From Nelumbo lutea (taxonomy: Eukaryota > Streptophyta > Magnoliopsida > Proteales > Nelumbonaceae), in NCBI GenBank assembly GCA_022828595.1, contig JAKGHH010000002.1, positions 78,712,383-78,776,382 on the forward strand: DNA of 64,000 nt, written 5' to 3'. The notes under the pieces were generated by a model, which had not been told where the DNA came from, did not search any database, and worked only from the letters and a program-made list of their open reading frames with translations. The position numbers were made by a program, and so were the translations under genes. The first letter of the stretch is position 1. Every line of letters begins with the position of its first letter. Shown here piece by piece: positions 11,235 through 22,090 of this stretch.

Positions 11235-12290
11235 ATACCTAGGTTTAGGAATTACCCCACTATTGCAACACTATTGGAAACTGGCAACTGTGAAAGGGAA
11301 AAAAAAAGAATAGGTAAAACTTTTCGTCACAACAGATCTATGTTTCTTATTCTAGAATAGGCCTATTAGGATTCACAAAGATTCTTAGAGACAAACTATT
11401 GAATAGAGGCTGATGTTCATATACAAATCAGTCAAACTACCAATTGTTGACAAGATTAACCGTTCACGAACACATTGATTATTCAGTTCACAAACACAAT
11501 AAATAAGGGTAAGGAGAACATACCTGGTTTGGCCACCAATTTTTTAGCCGAACTCAATTTTTTAACTTATTGAATAACCCAAATGGATTTGCAGCTATTG
11601 TAACTGGAGAGATTCACCAAGTATGAAACATAAATCTAATATGAAAAACAGAAAAAAAAATTAGAGTGTTGGAACATTATTTAAATAGTGGAAGCAATGC
11701 ACAATTGTGTTATAAAAACAAATAAAAGGATGGTAAACATTTTGCAAATAATATATGAGTTAAATAAACAGAGATAAAAATTGGCATTTTCATAAAGATA
11801 TGAAACAAAAGGCAAAGGAAGAACATCAGACACTATTGTTGAACAGTGCCTGCAAATGAAAGGTATTCTTTTGGAGATGGATGGTAATCGTCCACATCCA
11901 CTAATGTGACGTGATGGAGGCCAAAAGGAAAGATCTCTGAATCGTTCATTAATGACACTCCACATGAACACGTCTCGTCTAATTTTTTCATGAGGATAAG
12001 AAATAAAATACCATTAGTGATTGTTGTCGATGTTGACAAACCAAAGGACCATTTATTTAAGACATGAATGAATATTACATGGAATAAAAAAATAGAAAAA
12101 GGAGAACATTTCTTCACTCCTGAATCTTAGTGTTTATATGTGTGTAGGTATGTATAATTATGAAATTGGAGAAGGGAAAGGACAACATGTGGCGATTTGT
12201 TGTGGTTATTTGTAGGAAAAGACTTATGCTCACTGCATTCAAGAAATGGAATCATACAGTAATTGGATTAGATATTTGGTATTGAAGGTG
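11235..12290. other. Unassigned; one orphan minus-strand reading frame
   Basis: No known domain. The minus strand of 12117-11833 is open for 94 codons and contains a charged stretch (VTLVDVDDYHPSPKEY) that reads more like protein than noise, but nothing beside it supports a gene. Confidence 0.3.
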
Positions 12291-12291
12291 G

Positions 12292-12561
12292 TGTATTGAA
12301 ATAATACACTCTTGCTAGTAGTCGACTACTAGCAGTATACTGTTCCTAGTAGTTGACTACTAGATGATTAGATTTTCTAGTAGTTGACTACTAGGGCACT
12401 GTTGTAATTTTTCTCTTCTATTTTGATCACCCCAATATATAACATAATGTAGGTGTCACCAACATTGCTTTTTAGTCTCTCATTCTTTTCTTTCATCTTC
12501 TTCTCTCTTTTCCTCTCTTCCCTCTTCTCTTCTACTATTATTTCCAAGATAATACAGAACA
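12292..12561 (+). repeat. 5' LTR of a Ty1/copia element (left end uncertain)
   Basis: The right end ...CAGAACA is followed after three bases by the tRNA-Met-type primer site. The left end is placed at TGTATTGAA (about 12292); TGTTGTGG at 12198 is an alternative. It contains three palindromes at 31-bp spacing and a pyrimidine-rich stretch before the end. The matching 3' LTR is absent. Confidence 0.6.
12315..12394. promoter_or_regulatory. Three palindromes at exact 31-bp spacing in the copia LTR
   Basis: GCTAGTAGTCGACTACTAGC (12314-12333) is a perfect 20-bp palindrome. CTAGTAGTTGACTACTAG follows at 12346-12363 and 12377-12394, each one base off perfect. The starts 12315, 12346 and 12377 are exactly 31 bp apart, so this is a short tandem array of dyad sites, possibly protein-binding sites in U3. 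The regulatory role is inferred. Confidence 0.65.
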
Positions 12562-12564
12562 ATA

Positions 12565-12579
12565 TGGTATTAGAGCAGG
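12565..12579 (+). promoter_or_regulatory. Copia primer binding site (initiator tRNA-Met type)
   Basis: TGGTATTAGAGCAGG differs by one C-to-T from the TGGTATCAGAGC that is standard for plant copia elements. It lies three bases after the LTR end. Confidence 0.85.
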
Positions 12580-13970
12580 TCTGATAATCCAAAAGAATAG
12601 AATAGATCGAGTTTCAATTTCCCATTTTTAGTTTTTTTTTCCTCAAAAAACTTGAGAACATAGATCAAATAGGTTTAAGAGTCCTCTTCGGCCTTTTTTC
12701 TTCATTGTTCTTGGTTGTGTACCAAGAAAAAAAACTATAACAAGTTTATACAATTGTTGTGAAGGGTTTAGACCTTGTTTTTTATATGTTCTATGGATCC
12801 TATGATTCTTTCTTGGAGAATTTCTGTAGGTCATAGATGATATGTGCTCATTGTAACAACAATTAAGTGTTTCTTGATGAATACAGGTCCAACCTTTTGT
12901 TTCAGAAGTGATTGTGGTGATTATTTTATTGATATCTGAGGCTCCATATTTCTTTCCAAAAATTGTTACTATGCTTGAATTAAAGAAAATTATCAGTGTT
13001 TTGTTTCCCTTTAATGTTGGACTATATGTCTTGGTTAAGAACATTTTTTTTCTATTATGGCATGTGAGGACTTTGCCACTTTTGGCACATCTTCTATTTA
13101 CAATGAGGGAATTGGTTTGAGTTTTCCTATGACTATTATTCCCTTTGACGAGCTTAACTATTTTGAGTGGTTGAAGGAGATTAAGTTGTATATCACTGCA
13201 AGGGAAAAAATAGGGTATATCAATGGGAAGAAGAACCTAGCTCAGGAAGGGAAGGAGATAAAAAATGGAACCACGAAAACAACATTGTCATGATGTGGCT
13301 ATTGATATCTATGTAGCCTTAAGTGATGAGGAATTTCATGTGGGCACAGACAATTTGTGAAATCTGAGAGCAAACCAAGTCTACCTATTTTGAACAATAG
13401 TACTATGACAAAATTTATCTATTACATGTAGCATCACATACTTGTATTACTCTGACTTGACCTCCATCTGAAAAGAGCTAAACCATTATCAGAATATGAA
13501 TTGGAAGTGTGATGAGGATGCACAAGACTATAAGAAGCTTGTCTTACAACCATGGGTGTTTGCCTTTCTCTTGGATTGAAACTTGCATATGAATATATTC
13601 AGGTTCAGATCCTAAGAAGTAAGGACCTTTCATCAGTCCAAGAAGTGTATGCCTTGTGCAATCTAAGGAGAGTATGAGAAGTTTGATGAATAGTTCTAAG
13701 GGTTAATCAATGGCCTTTGTGGCAAAAAGTGGAATAGGTACTAGTGAAAGAAACTCATTTAAGAATGGGGAGTTTTAGAAGAAAGTGGATGACAAAGATA
13801 AGTTATGGTGCACTAATTGTCAAAAGTCAAGGCATACACGTGACACTTGTTGGGAGATTCATGGGAAACCAAAATGGGCCCAAGAGTTAAGTAGGAAATC
13901 CGGTTCAAACCAAAACAAGAAGACAGGGAACCAGGGTTAGGGTACACGTGCACAATGTACTCGGTAACAT
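12580..13970 (+). pseudogene. Copia gag relic with CCHC zinc knuckle
   Basis: After the primer site, 13057-13293 reads as a copia gag N-terminus (LNYFEWLKEIKLYITAREK, IGYINGKK). Shifted frames continue with NNIVMMWLLISM, then EYIQVQILRSKDLSSVQEVY, and end in a zinc knuckle near 13806-13870 (WCTNC...H...CW). Several stops and frameshifts are present. Homology stops by about 13970, so protease, integrase and RT are lost. This is the 5' third of an element. Confidence 0.8.
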
Positions 13971-14636
13971 GTCAAATTAGTAGTGTCCTATTGAAAAGAG
14001 TTTGAAAAGTGAAGCCATTTGATGACATAAGTTATTTCTTTCATTCCTCTTTGAGGTATAAAAGATCAACACAAGCTCAAAAGGAAAAAAAAGTATTAGC
14101 ATGCTAAAAATGAAAAGTGCTATCCTTCGACATTTGGCATTGTTAGCACCTAATGTTTGCTCAGTCCCTCCATCCTACCTCTTTGTACTCCACTCTTGCA
14201 CTCCAAAAACTTGAAATACAACTAGATCAATTTAAGACTTTCCAAAGCCGAAAAAACCCTCCAATGACACAATCCACAAGACAAATAAGAACCTTGATCA
14301 GACATCATCCCAGACTTAAAAAATTATAACTTAGTTATACATCAATTTTCATGACTAAACTCTAAAGATCTATCGTTTATCATGCCAACTTCCTTTCTAA
14401 CGGCCCCGATCTATGCGATATCCAAATTCCAACTCCTCCAAAATCAAATCCAAAATATCCATTACCCTAAGATCACTAGGAAATAATCAACTAGTGAATT
14501 CCACCACTAATCTTCAACAACCAACGGCAAAAACATCAAGATCTCATTTAAATGACACTGAATGATTACAAAGATCGGCCATATATTTTTCAGATGAGAA
14601 CCATCCACTTGACTTCTCACCCTTATCCATGCTTAC

Positions 14637-15195
14637 CCACCAAATTGTAACTCAAAATTCATTAGTTTAACCCATCATCAAGCCTAGATCCCATTTCATC
14701 AAATCTCATTAATTAGAGCTTACCATCCATCATCCCAACATTGTATGACCAATTAGACCTCACCACTGTGTTCAGAGACCTAGAAAACCTCACCATGTCA
14801 AATTTTATGACCAAACACCTCTGTTTGACCATTGAAAAAGTTAGATTCCATTTTGAACCATCTCGTTGATTGGGAAACCATAAACTAAGACCATAATCTG
14901 AACTAAATCAATCAATCTACACCTCTGATCAATGATCAATCACTTCCATTAGATTCAAGACGATCAAAAGTGCCAACCCACCAAATTTCATCCCAAAACT
15001 CCCCCATTTGACCTTTCATCAAACGAAGATTATGATTCAACAAATCTCGTTGATCCGAACTTGTCAGCCTTAAATCTCAATCATCCTGACCCCATTTGTC
15101 CGATCAGACATCACCACTTTGTTTAGAGACTCAAAAAACCCTAGGACACCAAATTTCATGACCAAACTCATTCATTTGACTATTAAGCTAGAAAG
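14637..15195 (+). repeat. Diverged tandem subrepeats (about 160-190 bp)
   Basis: Units share the phrase CACCAAATTTCATGACCAAA...CATTTGACC, seen near 14637, 14797, 14987 and 15148. Spacing varies from 160 to 190 bp. Their similarity is visible by eye but low, so they are old or under no constraint. Confidence 0.5.
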
Positions 15196-15635
15196 ATACA
15201 ATTTTGACACACCATATTAAATTACCACATCATCAGGCCCAACCTAAAGCCTTAAAAGGTGATTGCTAATGTCAAACCCATTCTTGATCTATTAAAACAC
15301 CTGGACCAATCAAACAAAGCCTAATAGACCCAAAAAGCTCAAAATACCAAATGGATCCCTAATTAAGATCAAGAAAAGACAAACTAGCTTTAAAAAGTTC
15401 ATCAAATTTATATTTTCTGCCACTATTAGCCCCAAATACGGGGTTGGCACACCCCAAGCTCCCATTGGACGCACAAAACCTATGTAAACCAACCCCAAAT
15501 TGAAGAAAGAATTTCACCAAATAGGAAAGCTTGACTATGCATTTTTTTCTTTGAAGAATATTTGCCTATTTGTGTGTAAAACCTTTGTTAAATCCCAAGC
15601 ACTGTGGCTGAACGAATTCAGACCTGATCCCCCTT

Positions 15636-15690
15636 CCTTTCTCTATAAATACTGATCTAATCTGAACTTAAACGGGGGGGGGGGGGCGGA
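15636..15690 (+). promoter_or_regulatory. TATA-like promoter motif and poly-G run
   Basis: CTCTATAAATACTG at 15640 is a strong TATA-like motif. A run of about 13 G follows 30 bp later. It could be the LTR promoter of the long repeat. Confidence 0.35.
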
Positions 15691-16387
15691 TCAGGGAATA
15701 AAAAGAGAAAGAGAGAGAAAGGAAGCCCAAGAGAGGCTCCTAGAGAGAAAGTAAAAGAGAAGAGGGCTTTCTCACAGACCATATGCTGCTTCTTGTTCAC
15801 CCAAAATCCGGAGGTGCTTTGAACATCAGATTCTAAACTCATCTCCTCCACCTCCAAGCTGAGGTTGTTGCAACCAGAAACACTCCTAGCTCAAGAACCC
15901 ATTTAAACTTCGTTATGTCGCATCCTTAGCTGCTGGAAAACTCCCGTCAAGGAACATATGAAAGGTAAGTCTTTCTTTAGTTTTTCTGAGTTGCTTGAGA
16001 TTTTGAAATGTTTGGAGAACCATCATTTTCAATTTCTTCTTGATTAAGAGTAGAGGCAGAGAGGCGAAGGTCTTAGGGAAATCTGTACCTAAGATCCGAT
16101 AAAATCACCTCAAAATCGGTCTTAGGAGGAGTTGAAAGCATGTACCTCCAGATTTAAGTAATTCTTGCATCCATTTTTGTTTTACTCCGAAAGAAAATGA
16201 GCCTGAATAACTCTCGTATCGAGCTGCTAAGCAGCTTGGAGAGAGGGGTGCCTAATATCTTCCCTCACCCAATCCTTAGAACCTGAAATCTCTTGGTTGT
16301 GTGCCTTTCCCATAGAAAACAGAATCATTATCAAAGACTTAAATCGAGCTTTTCAAACCTAAAAATAAGGGCCCATTTCCTCTAAAA

Positions 16388-16402
16388 ATGGGTGGCGACT
16401 CC
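16388..16402 (+). promoter_or_regulatory. Ogre/Tat-type primer-site-like motif
   Basis: GGGTGGCGACTCC. The same core in the opposite orientation is at 17099-17113. I take both as primer-site regions of Tat/Ogre-type elements, from family knowledge, not proven here. Confidence 0.4.
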
Positions 16403-17097
16403 AACTTTTTTGAGCCGACCATGAGCTTCCCGTAACTCACAGGCATCCTTTAACACAAAAGGAGATATCTTGAAATCTTAATTTCTCTCAGTTTGATAAC
16501 ACATTAACATTTAAAATGGTAAAAATCTTGTTAATGCACATAATAAGTGCTAAACTATTATAGTCCCATTGGTTGTTGATCAAGAACAATATTAAAGAAA
16601 ACATGTTTAAGGGGCTAATTAAGTTAAATATTAACAAGTAAATCATAAATAGACTTAGCAAGTATATATCCTAGATTGATATAAATTTTGAAGATTGGAC
16701 TGTGGTTATAGACCAGTCAGTTGTATATCTAGATATAATTGGAATTCTTATGGTGAATATCTACATGTAAGCTTCCAAAAAAAGGGATATCAGTAATTAA
16801 AAAAAATCAATAAATTTCTATTCATAATTAGTAATAAATATTAACGTTTATTCCTCCTTTTCTCTTGTTGGTAACCTTATTGATATATTTTGAATAAAAC
16901 CATAAAAGTTGAAATGCATTTGCATTAAGCATATAAAACAAGAGATCTTGTGCTTTATCCATTTGAAGAACTTTGTAAAAAGAAAAACCTTGGAAATGAA
17001 GTGTTTGAAATCACAATCATAGTTTTTTTTTTTTTTCTCAAATACCATAAGTGTAAACACTACTATGAGTGTTTGGAAATGGCTCACTTGGGTTGAA
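16403..17097. other. AT-rich spacer between two inward-facing LTR-leader regions
   Basis: About 700 bp, AT-rich, with no coding sequence recognised. Confidence 0.45.
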
Positions 17098-19560
17098 ATG
17101 GAGTCGCCACCCATCAGTTAAGAAAATGGAGGTGATGGGACCTTCGAGAATGGCATAAAAGAAAGCAATTTTATCAAATAGTTACTTCGATGGCCTAAGG
17201 CACTAGCTAAACCAGTCTAAGTAAGATTCAAATGAGAGAGGAAAGGGGCTAGGAACCCCTCTCCCAGGTCTAATAGGCAGGGCCCGCATGGTATCTCAAA
17301 CAAAACATAATCACATAATACACAATTAAACAAGGAAGAAAATAATAAAGATAGCAAACCCAAGAATAAACCAACATAGAAGAAAAACCATTTTTACTTA
17401 CCTATTTTTTATTTTTACTTTTTATATTTTGTCTATTTATTTATCTTTTATTTTTAATAAATTAGTTATTTTTTATTATTTGTTTTTTAGTTTTTTATTC
17501 TTTATTTATTTTTATTTTTTATTGTTACATTTTATATTTTATATTTTTCTCTCCTTTTGTTTTTATCAATTAATTTTTTTATTGTTTTCTTATGAAATCC
17601 CATTTAATATATTTATTTTCCAATTATTTACTAGCCCATTCTCTTCTCTAAATTTTCCTAATTTGCCAACACTTCTTAAGTTCTATGCTAACTATTCGAA
17701 TTCATAGTACCATTATCACATGTTTTGTCATTATTTTTTATTAGTACAACAATTATACTATTTATTTGTTCCGTTGACACCTTTCTAATTCCCATGATAT
17801 CAAATTGCCCTATAGATTTATTATTACCTTATTACAGTCTGAGAACCCAATTTGAATGACCTCTTGGCTTTAACCATGTCACTCATCTTACAAGGGAAGC
17901 AAAATATACTATTTAAAATGAACTTCATACCCAAGTCAATCTCCACAAAACCAAGATGTAGTAAGCCACATATGCTATTAGATGAAGTGATTATAGATGT
18001 ATAAAGTCATCTATGAGCTAAAATAATCAAAATAAAATGAAGAATTGAATCAACATCTCACAAAGGAGAAAATTAACAAATAACTTTTGCGGCATAGAGA
18101 TATACTACTATAACAAACCTAGGTCATTTTTAAATCTCATGGAACCTATGTCGTAGAATCTTCATTATCAGCTTCGAAAACCGCCCGAATATCATTCCAT
18201 GGCAAGACATGTAAAGTTATGAATAGAAATAGAGAGATCATTGAATTGAATATATGCAAACAAAACTTACATGGGTTGATTGTTATCCTAGTATGAAATG
18301 ATGTATCGTGGGATATGAACTTACTGGTTCAGACTGTTCAAAACCAAAATCCACAAGCTCGCAACCGAGAGCTAATGGGAGGAGTTATTCTAGTTCGATG
18401 CTAAGAAAGATGGTAGAAATATTGAAGGGGAAACTAATAGATTTTATGTGGATGGCTTCGTGCAATGAGAGGCCACAAATAAGGACAGAAAATGTCGAAA
18501 ATGTCACCGTTGTGAAGTTCTTGCCCTCTTCTCAGTCGTCATGTGAAACAGAGGTTAAAGGATGGGACAGGGAGACTAAAACGGTGAATGGGATTACAAC
18601 AGATAATTGAGAATGAGAGAGACATAAGAAAAACAATGAGAAACCATAAAAAAAATAGAGTAACCCAAATGAGTATCACCGATGTGAAGTGTTTTTTTGG
18701 TGACTGAGAAACATAGATGAAGAGTGGGCGATGATATGGAGAAGGGGAGGAAGAAGAAGGAAAAAGAAATGAGAAGATAATGGAAGAAAGAAAAGAATGA
18801 GAGGAAGGTAAAGAGAGACCGGAGGCGGAATTGCCACTGCTCAGGTTCCGTTGGAATGAAAGAGAATGAATAGTGTATTCTCTTCGGATTATTGGGTTTA
18901 AGGTGAACGAAACATTGGGTTTAATTTATATGGTAAGTCAGGGGCATTTTCATGATTTTTAGGAATATGGGTATTTTTTAAATTTTGGGATATATGGGTC
19001 AAACCAGGGTTTTTGATGAATGGATGGGATTTTTGGTCAAAAAATAGAGGGTCGAGATGAGTTTAATCACAGAGAAGGGTTTTGTGTGTGCGGGCTAGTG
19101 GGATTGACCGAAACATAATCTTTTTTTATGAAAGGGAAAACAAGGGTATTTTCATTTGAAATTTGTCTAGGTGGGGTTTTTGTATGTTTCGAGTTGATTG
19201 GTAGGGTTGGATTGGCCCAATAGGGCTCGGATTGGGCAAATCTAGAAGGGTAGTGGTTTGATCAATTTGGGGTTTTGAAATGGAATCATAGTGCGATTAA
19301 GGGGTAAATGAGGGCATTTTGTGCTGAAATTGTAGAGGTGGGCATTTCAGAGTATTGAGGATTTGGTGGTAATATCTAATCAGTTTAAGGATGTCAAGAT
19401 CGTAGGAAATTGGGTTAACGAGTGGATATGTAATGAAATTTTGTCTCGATAGAGGGGTAAATGGGGGAATCTCGAGTTTAAACTCTATGGGCAGGTGTTT
19501 TGGTGTGTCTAAGGATCAATTGTATGGTATAATTAGCTTAGACGTGCTTGGATCAAGGGT
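17098..19560 (-). repeat. Second Ogre/Tat-like LTR-leader region, inverted
   Basis: On the minus strand the primer-like GGTGGCGACTCC (17099-17113) is preceded by GGGAGAGGGGTTCCTAG near 17255, the same order as in the + copy. Further on, 19020-19560 has diverged repeats (for example GGGGTAAATGGGGGAATCTC and GGGTAAACAGAGGAATCTTG about 180 bp apart) that resemble the 14.6-15.2 kb units read in reverse. The interior holds T-rich low-complexity DNA. Extent is uncertain. Confidence 0.4.
17400..17720. repeat. T-rich low-complexity stretch
   Basis: Long runs of T and TTTTA. The open frame across it (Phe/Leu-rich) is an artefact of composition. Confidence 0.8.
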
Positions 19561-20409
19561 ATCTAGGTTATGGGTATTTCAGGCTAACGAGATGGGTTAA
19601 AATGGAACCTTTGCTTGGTAAAAGGGTAAACAGAGGAATCTTGAGTTGAAATTTCATGGGTAGGTATTTTGAGAGGTCTTGAGCCTGATGGTTGTGTCTG
19701 GTCTAATGGTTGAAGTATAAACAAGGGGTTGATTGAGGCCATCGGATTGGTATAGAATATGCTTAATGGTAAATTTGAGGGCTTTTGGGCTGAAAGTTGT
19801 TTTTTTTTTGGGGGGGGGGGTTGGGCATTTCGGAGAGATGGGTTTGATCGGCATTCAAAGTGAATCAGGGGATCAAGCGGTAGACCGAACAAAAATCGAA
19901 TGTTGACAATTACCAAAAGGTATAATCATAAATAGAAAAATGTCACTCTTGAATGACATCACCATGCAACTTTTGTCAACATAGTGATATGACAACATAC
20001 AAACCAATCTTAGGAATACATGCATCTGACTTAGTTGGTCAAAACTTGATGCTCTGCAATAGAGATATAGATATATAACTGTCTTCCCCAGAGGTGATGG
20101 CTCATCAAACCCAATATCATCAATCACATTAGCTACCGAGGAGGATACAAGACCTCCTCCCCCACAAGAACTTTGCTTGCACCCTAACTTGTGCACATAA
20201 TAGGGTGACAAAGAAAAAAAATTAATGTTTTCCCACTAACAAAGGCACAAAAAAAAATGCAAGAAACCTAAGGCCCACTTTGGTATCATTTTTGTGCATT
20301 TATGTTTCTAAAAAAATAAGAAAAGGAGAGTTTCTTTGTTTTTTATTCTTAATTAAGCATGGAGAATAAAGCAAATTTGTTATAAGTGCTTGTCTACATA
20401 CTCGTTAAT
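19561..20409. other. Unassigned repeat-like DNA
   Basis: Continues the diverged repeats up to about 19850, with a T8/G10 homopolymer at 19801-19818. A 112-codon minus-strand frame (20211-19873) has no recognisable domain. No gene is supported. Confidence 0.4.
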
Positions 20410-20852
20410 AAATTTTATGATCATCCTCCAAAACTATAAAACAATTCAACAGTAGGCCATATCTCTTATGTTAAAATAGATCAGTATCACGTTAGAGCAA
20501 CAAATAATTAAGAATACTACTACATAAATGAACTGAACTCACTACTACATAAATGAAATGAGCAACAAATTATATAATCATCCTCCAAAACAATAAAACA
20601 ATTCAATAACAGGCCATATCTCTTATGTTAAAATAGATCAATAGCACGTCAGAGCAACAAATAATTAAGAATACTACTACATAAATGAACTGAACTCACT
20701 ATTACATAAATGAAATGAGCAACAAATTATATAATCATCCTTCAAAACAATAAAACAATTCAATAGCAGGCCATATCTCTTATGTTAAAATAGATCAATA
20801 GCATGTTAGAGCGACAAATAAGAATACTACTACAAAAATGAACTGAACTCAC
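20410..20852. repeat. 157-bp tandem repeat, 2.8 copies
   Basis: The phrase TCATCCTYCAAAAC occurs at 20421, 20578 and 20735, exactly 157 bp apart, and the units match along almost their whole length. The last unit carries a short deletion and ends near GAACTGAACTCACC. The units also contain an internal ACTACTACATAAATGAA pair. Confidence 0.9.
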
Positions 20853-21155
20853 CACAAGTTGCAGGTTGGTGATCTCTTTGAACCCAAACAAGAAAATATA
20901 CAATATATTGAACAATAATTCAAAGTAGGCTTTTGAACGTGATCAAAGGAAAAAAATATATATTGTTCACTCAGTAATTAAATAAGGCTTATCAGTGATT
21001 TTGCTTGACATCATGGTCATTGGAACTGGGTATCATCATAATGGTTCTTACTAGTGCCTATCGTTAGAATAACTAACAACAATGATGTAGGTGGTCGAAT
21101 GTAAACCAACAAAAAGGTGGTGAAAGTGGAATAAAGCCCAAGCAAACCCCCTAAG

Positions 21156-21576
21156 TAGGGGTGGATTCGAGCTGAGCCGGGCTGGATAGTACGAGGCTCG
21201 AGCTCGGCTCGAGACTATTCTATAAGGCTCGAGCTTGAGCTTGGTTCGAGCCAAAACTTTGAGCTCAAGTTTGGCTCGGCTCGGTTTGAGCTCGACTTTG
21301 AATGAAATTATTTTATAAAAATAAAAAATCATATGTAAAAATATTTTTTATTTGATATTTAAAAAATTAAGAATTATAATAATTAATAATTATAATATTT
21401 TTACTATATATATATATATATTTGAGTTGGCTCGCGAGCCTCACGAGCCGAGCTCTAGTAGGCTCGAGCTTGGTTCGTTTCATAATTGAGCCAGTGAATT
21501 AGGCTCGAGCTCGATTGAAACCAAGCCGAGCCGAACTCGAGCAGCTAGTGAAAAGCTTGGCTCGTTGCCACCCCTA
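21156..21576. mobile_element. hAT-type MITE (421 bp) with 8-bp target duplication CCCCTAAG
   Basis: Left end TAGGGGTGG and right end CCACCCCTA are inverted repeats. Identical 8-mers CCCCTAAG flank it at 21148-21155 and 21577-21584. An 8-bp duplication with a TAGGG-type end is the hAT signature. The subterminal parts are packed with GCTCGAGC/GAGCTCGG motifs, as in a common plant MITE class, and the centre is AT-rich. Confidence 0.9.
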
Positions 21577-21966
21577 CCCCTAAGGTCATCCATGAAACCA
21601 TGAAAAGAACACGAAGATTACTTGAAGCTGATAGGTATAACAAAAAGCTAGAGACATCTAGTTGGTCTTTCACTTTTGGGCAACATGATAATCGAGTATC
21701 CACACCCCTAAAGAACATGTCTTTTGTTTTGAATACCCAAGGATTTCCCTCGTAGATTATTGAGATCCAAAAGGAATATGGAGTGCACACATTCAAGGAA
21801 TAAAGCACAAGATGTTCTTAGAGATAAGTGGTGTAGGCAAGTGTCCAATCAAACTTTTCTCATTTCGGGCGATATTTCAAATAAGTAAATGGAGTGAAGT
21901 AAAACGAGACTTTCCTTATGGAGGTGTTTGGCCTAAATGATTATTAATCTTGCCCCATATTTTTAT

Positions 21967-22079
21967 TTATTTTTTCCTTAACCCTCCCCAACCCCTGGTG
22001 GCAGCGGGATTTGATCCCAGGTCTCTACTCCAACGAGTCAGAGAACTTACCAACTGAGCCACCATGAGTTGGCTCACTT
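21967..22079 (-). mobile_element. tRNA-derived SINE with 11-bp target duplication
   Basis: CATATTTTTAT flanks it at 21956-21966 and 22080-22090. On the minus strand it has an A-box-like TGGCTCAGTTGGTA, a B-box-like GGGATCAAATCCC about 45 bp later, a GGTTGGGG body and a tail GGAAAAAATAAATAA. All three parts of a tRNA-type SINE are there, so it is probably full length. A functional tRNA is excluded because no cloverleaf or anticodon arm forms. Confidence 0.85.
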
Positions 22080-22090
22080 CATATTTTTAT

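Larger units (their letters stand above)
14147..16390 (+). repeat. Probable Ogre/Tat-like long LTR (2.2 kb)
   Basis: A possible start TGTTAGCACC at about 14147, a TATA motif (CTATAAATAC) near 15641-15650, a 13-base G run at 15674, then GAGAGGGGTGCCTAATA near 16234 and GGTGGCGACTCC at 16391. A 'GGTGCCTAA...CTTCCC' phrase followed by 'GGTGGCGACTC' is, from memory, typical of the leader and primer region of Ogre-type elements. No coding part follows. The boundaries are inferred and it could be a fragment. Confidence 0.45.

Noticed and set aside
17429..17707. 92-codon Phe/Leu-rich frame
   Set aside because: Pure low-complexity T-rich DNA.
18308..18610. 100-codon + strand frame
   Set aside because: No similarity recognised and it lies inside the inverted LTR-like region; kept as non-coding.
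20408..20853. CRISPR-like array
   Set aside because: The repeats are 157-bp contiguous tandem units without spacers, in a plant genome.
21967..22079. tRNA gene on the minus strand
   Set aside because: A and B boxes are present, but acceptor and anticodon stems do not form and an A-rich tail plus 11-bp duplication show it is a SINE.
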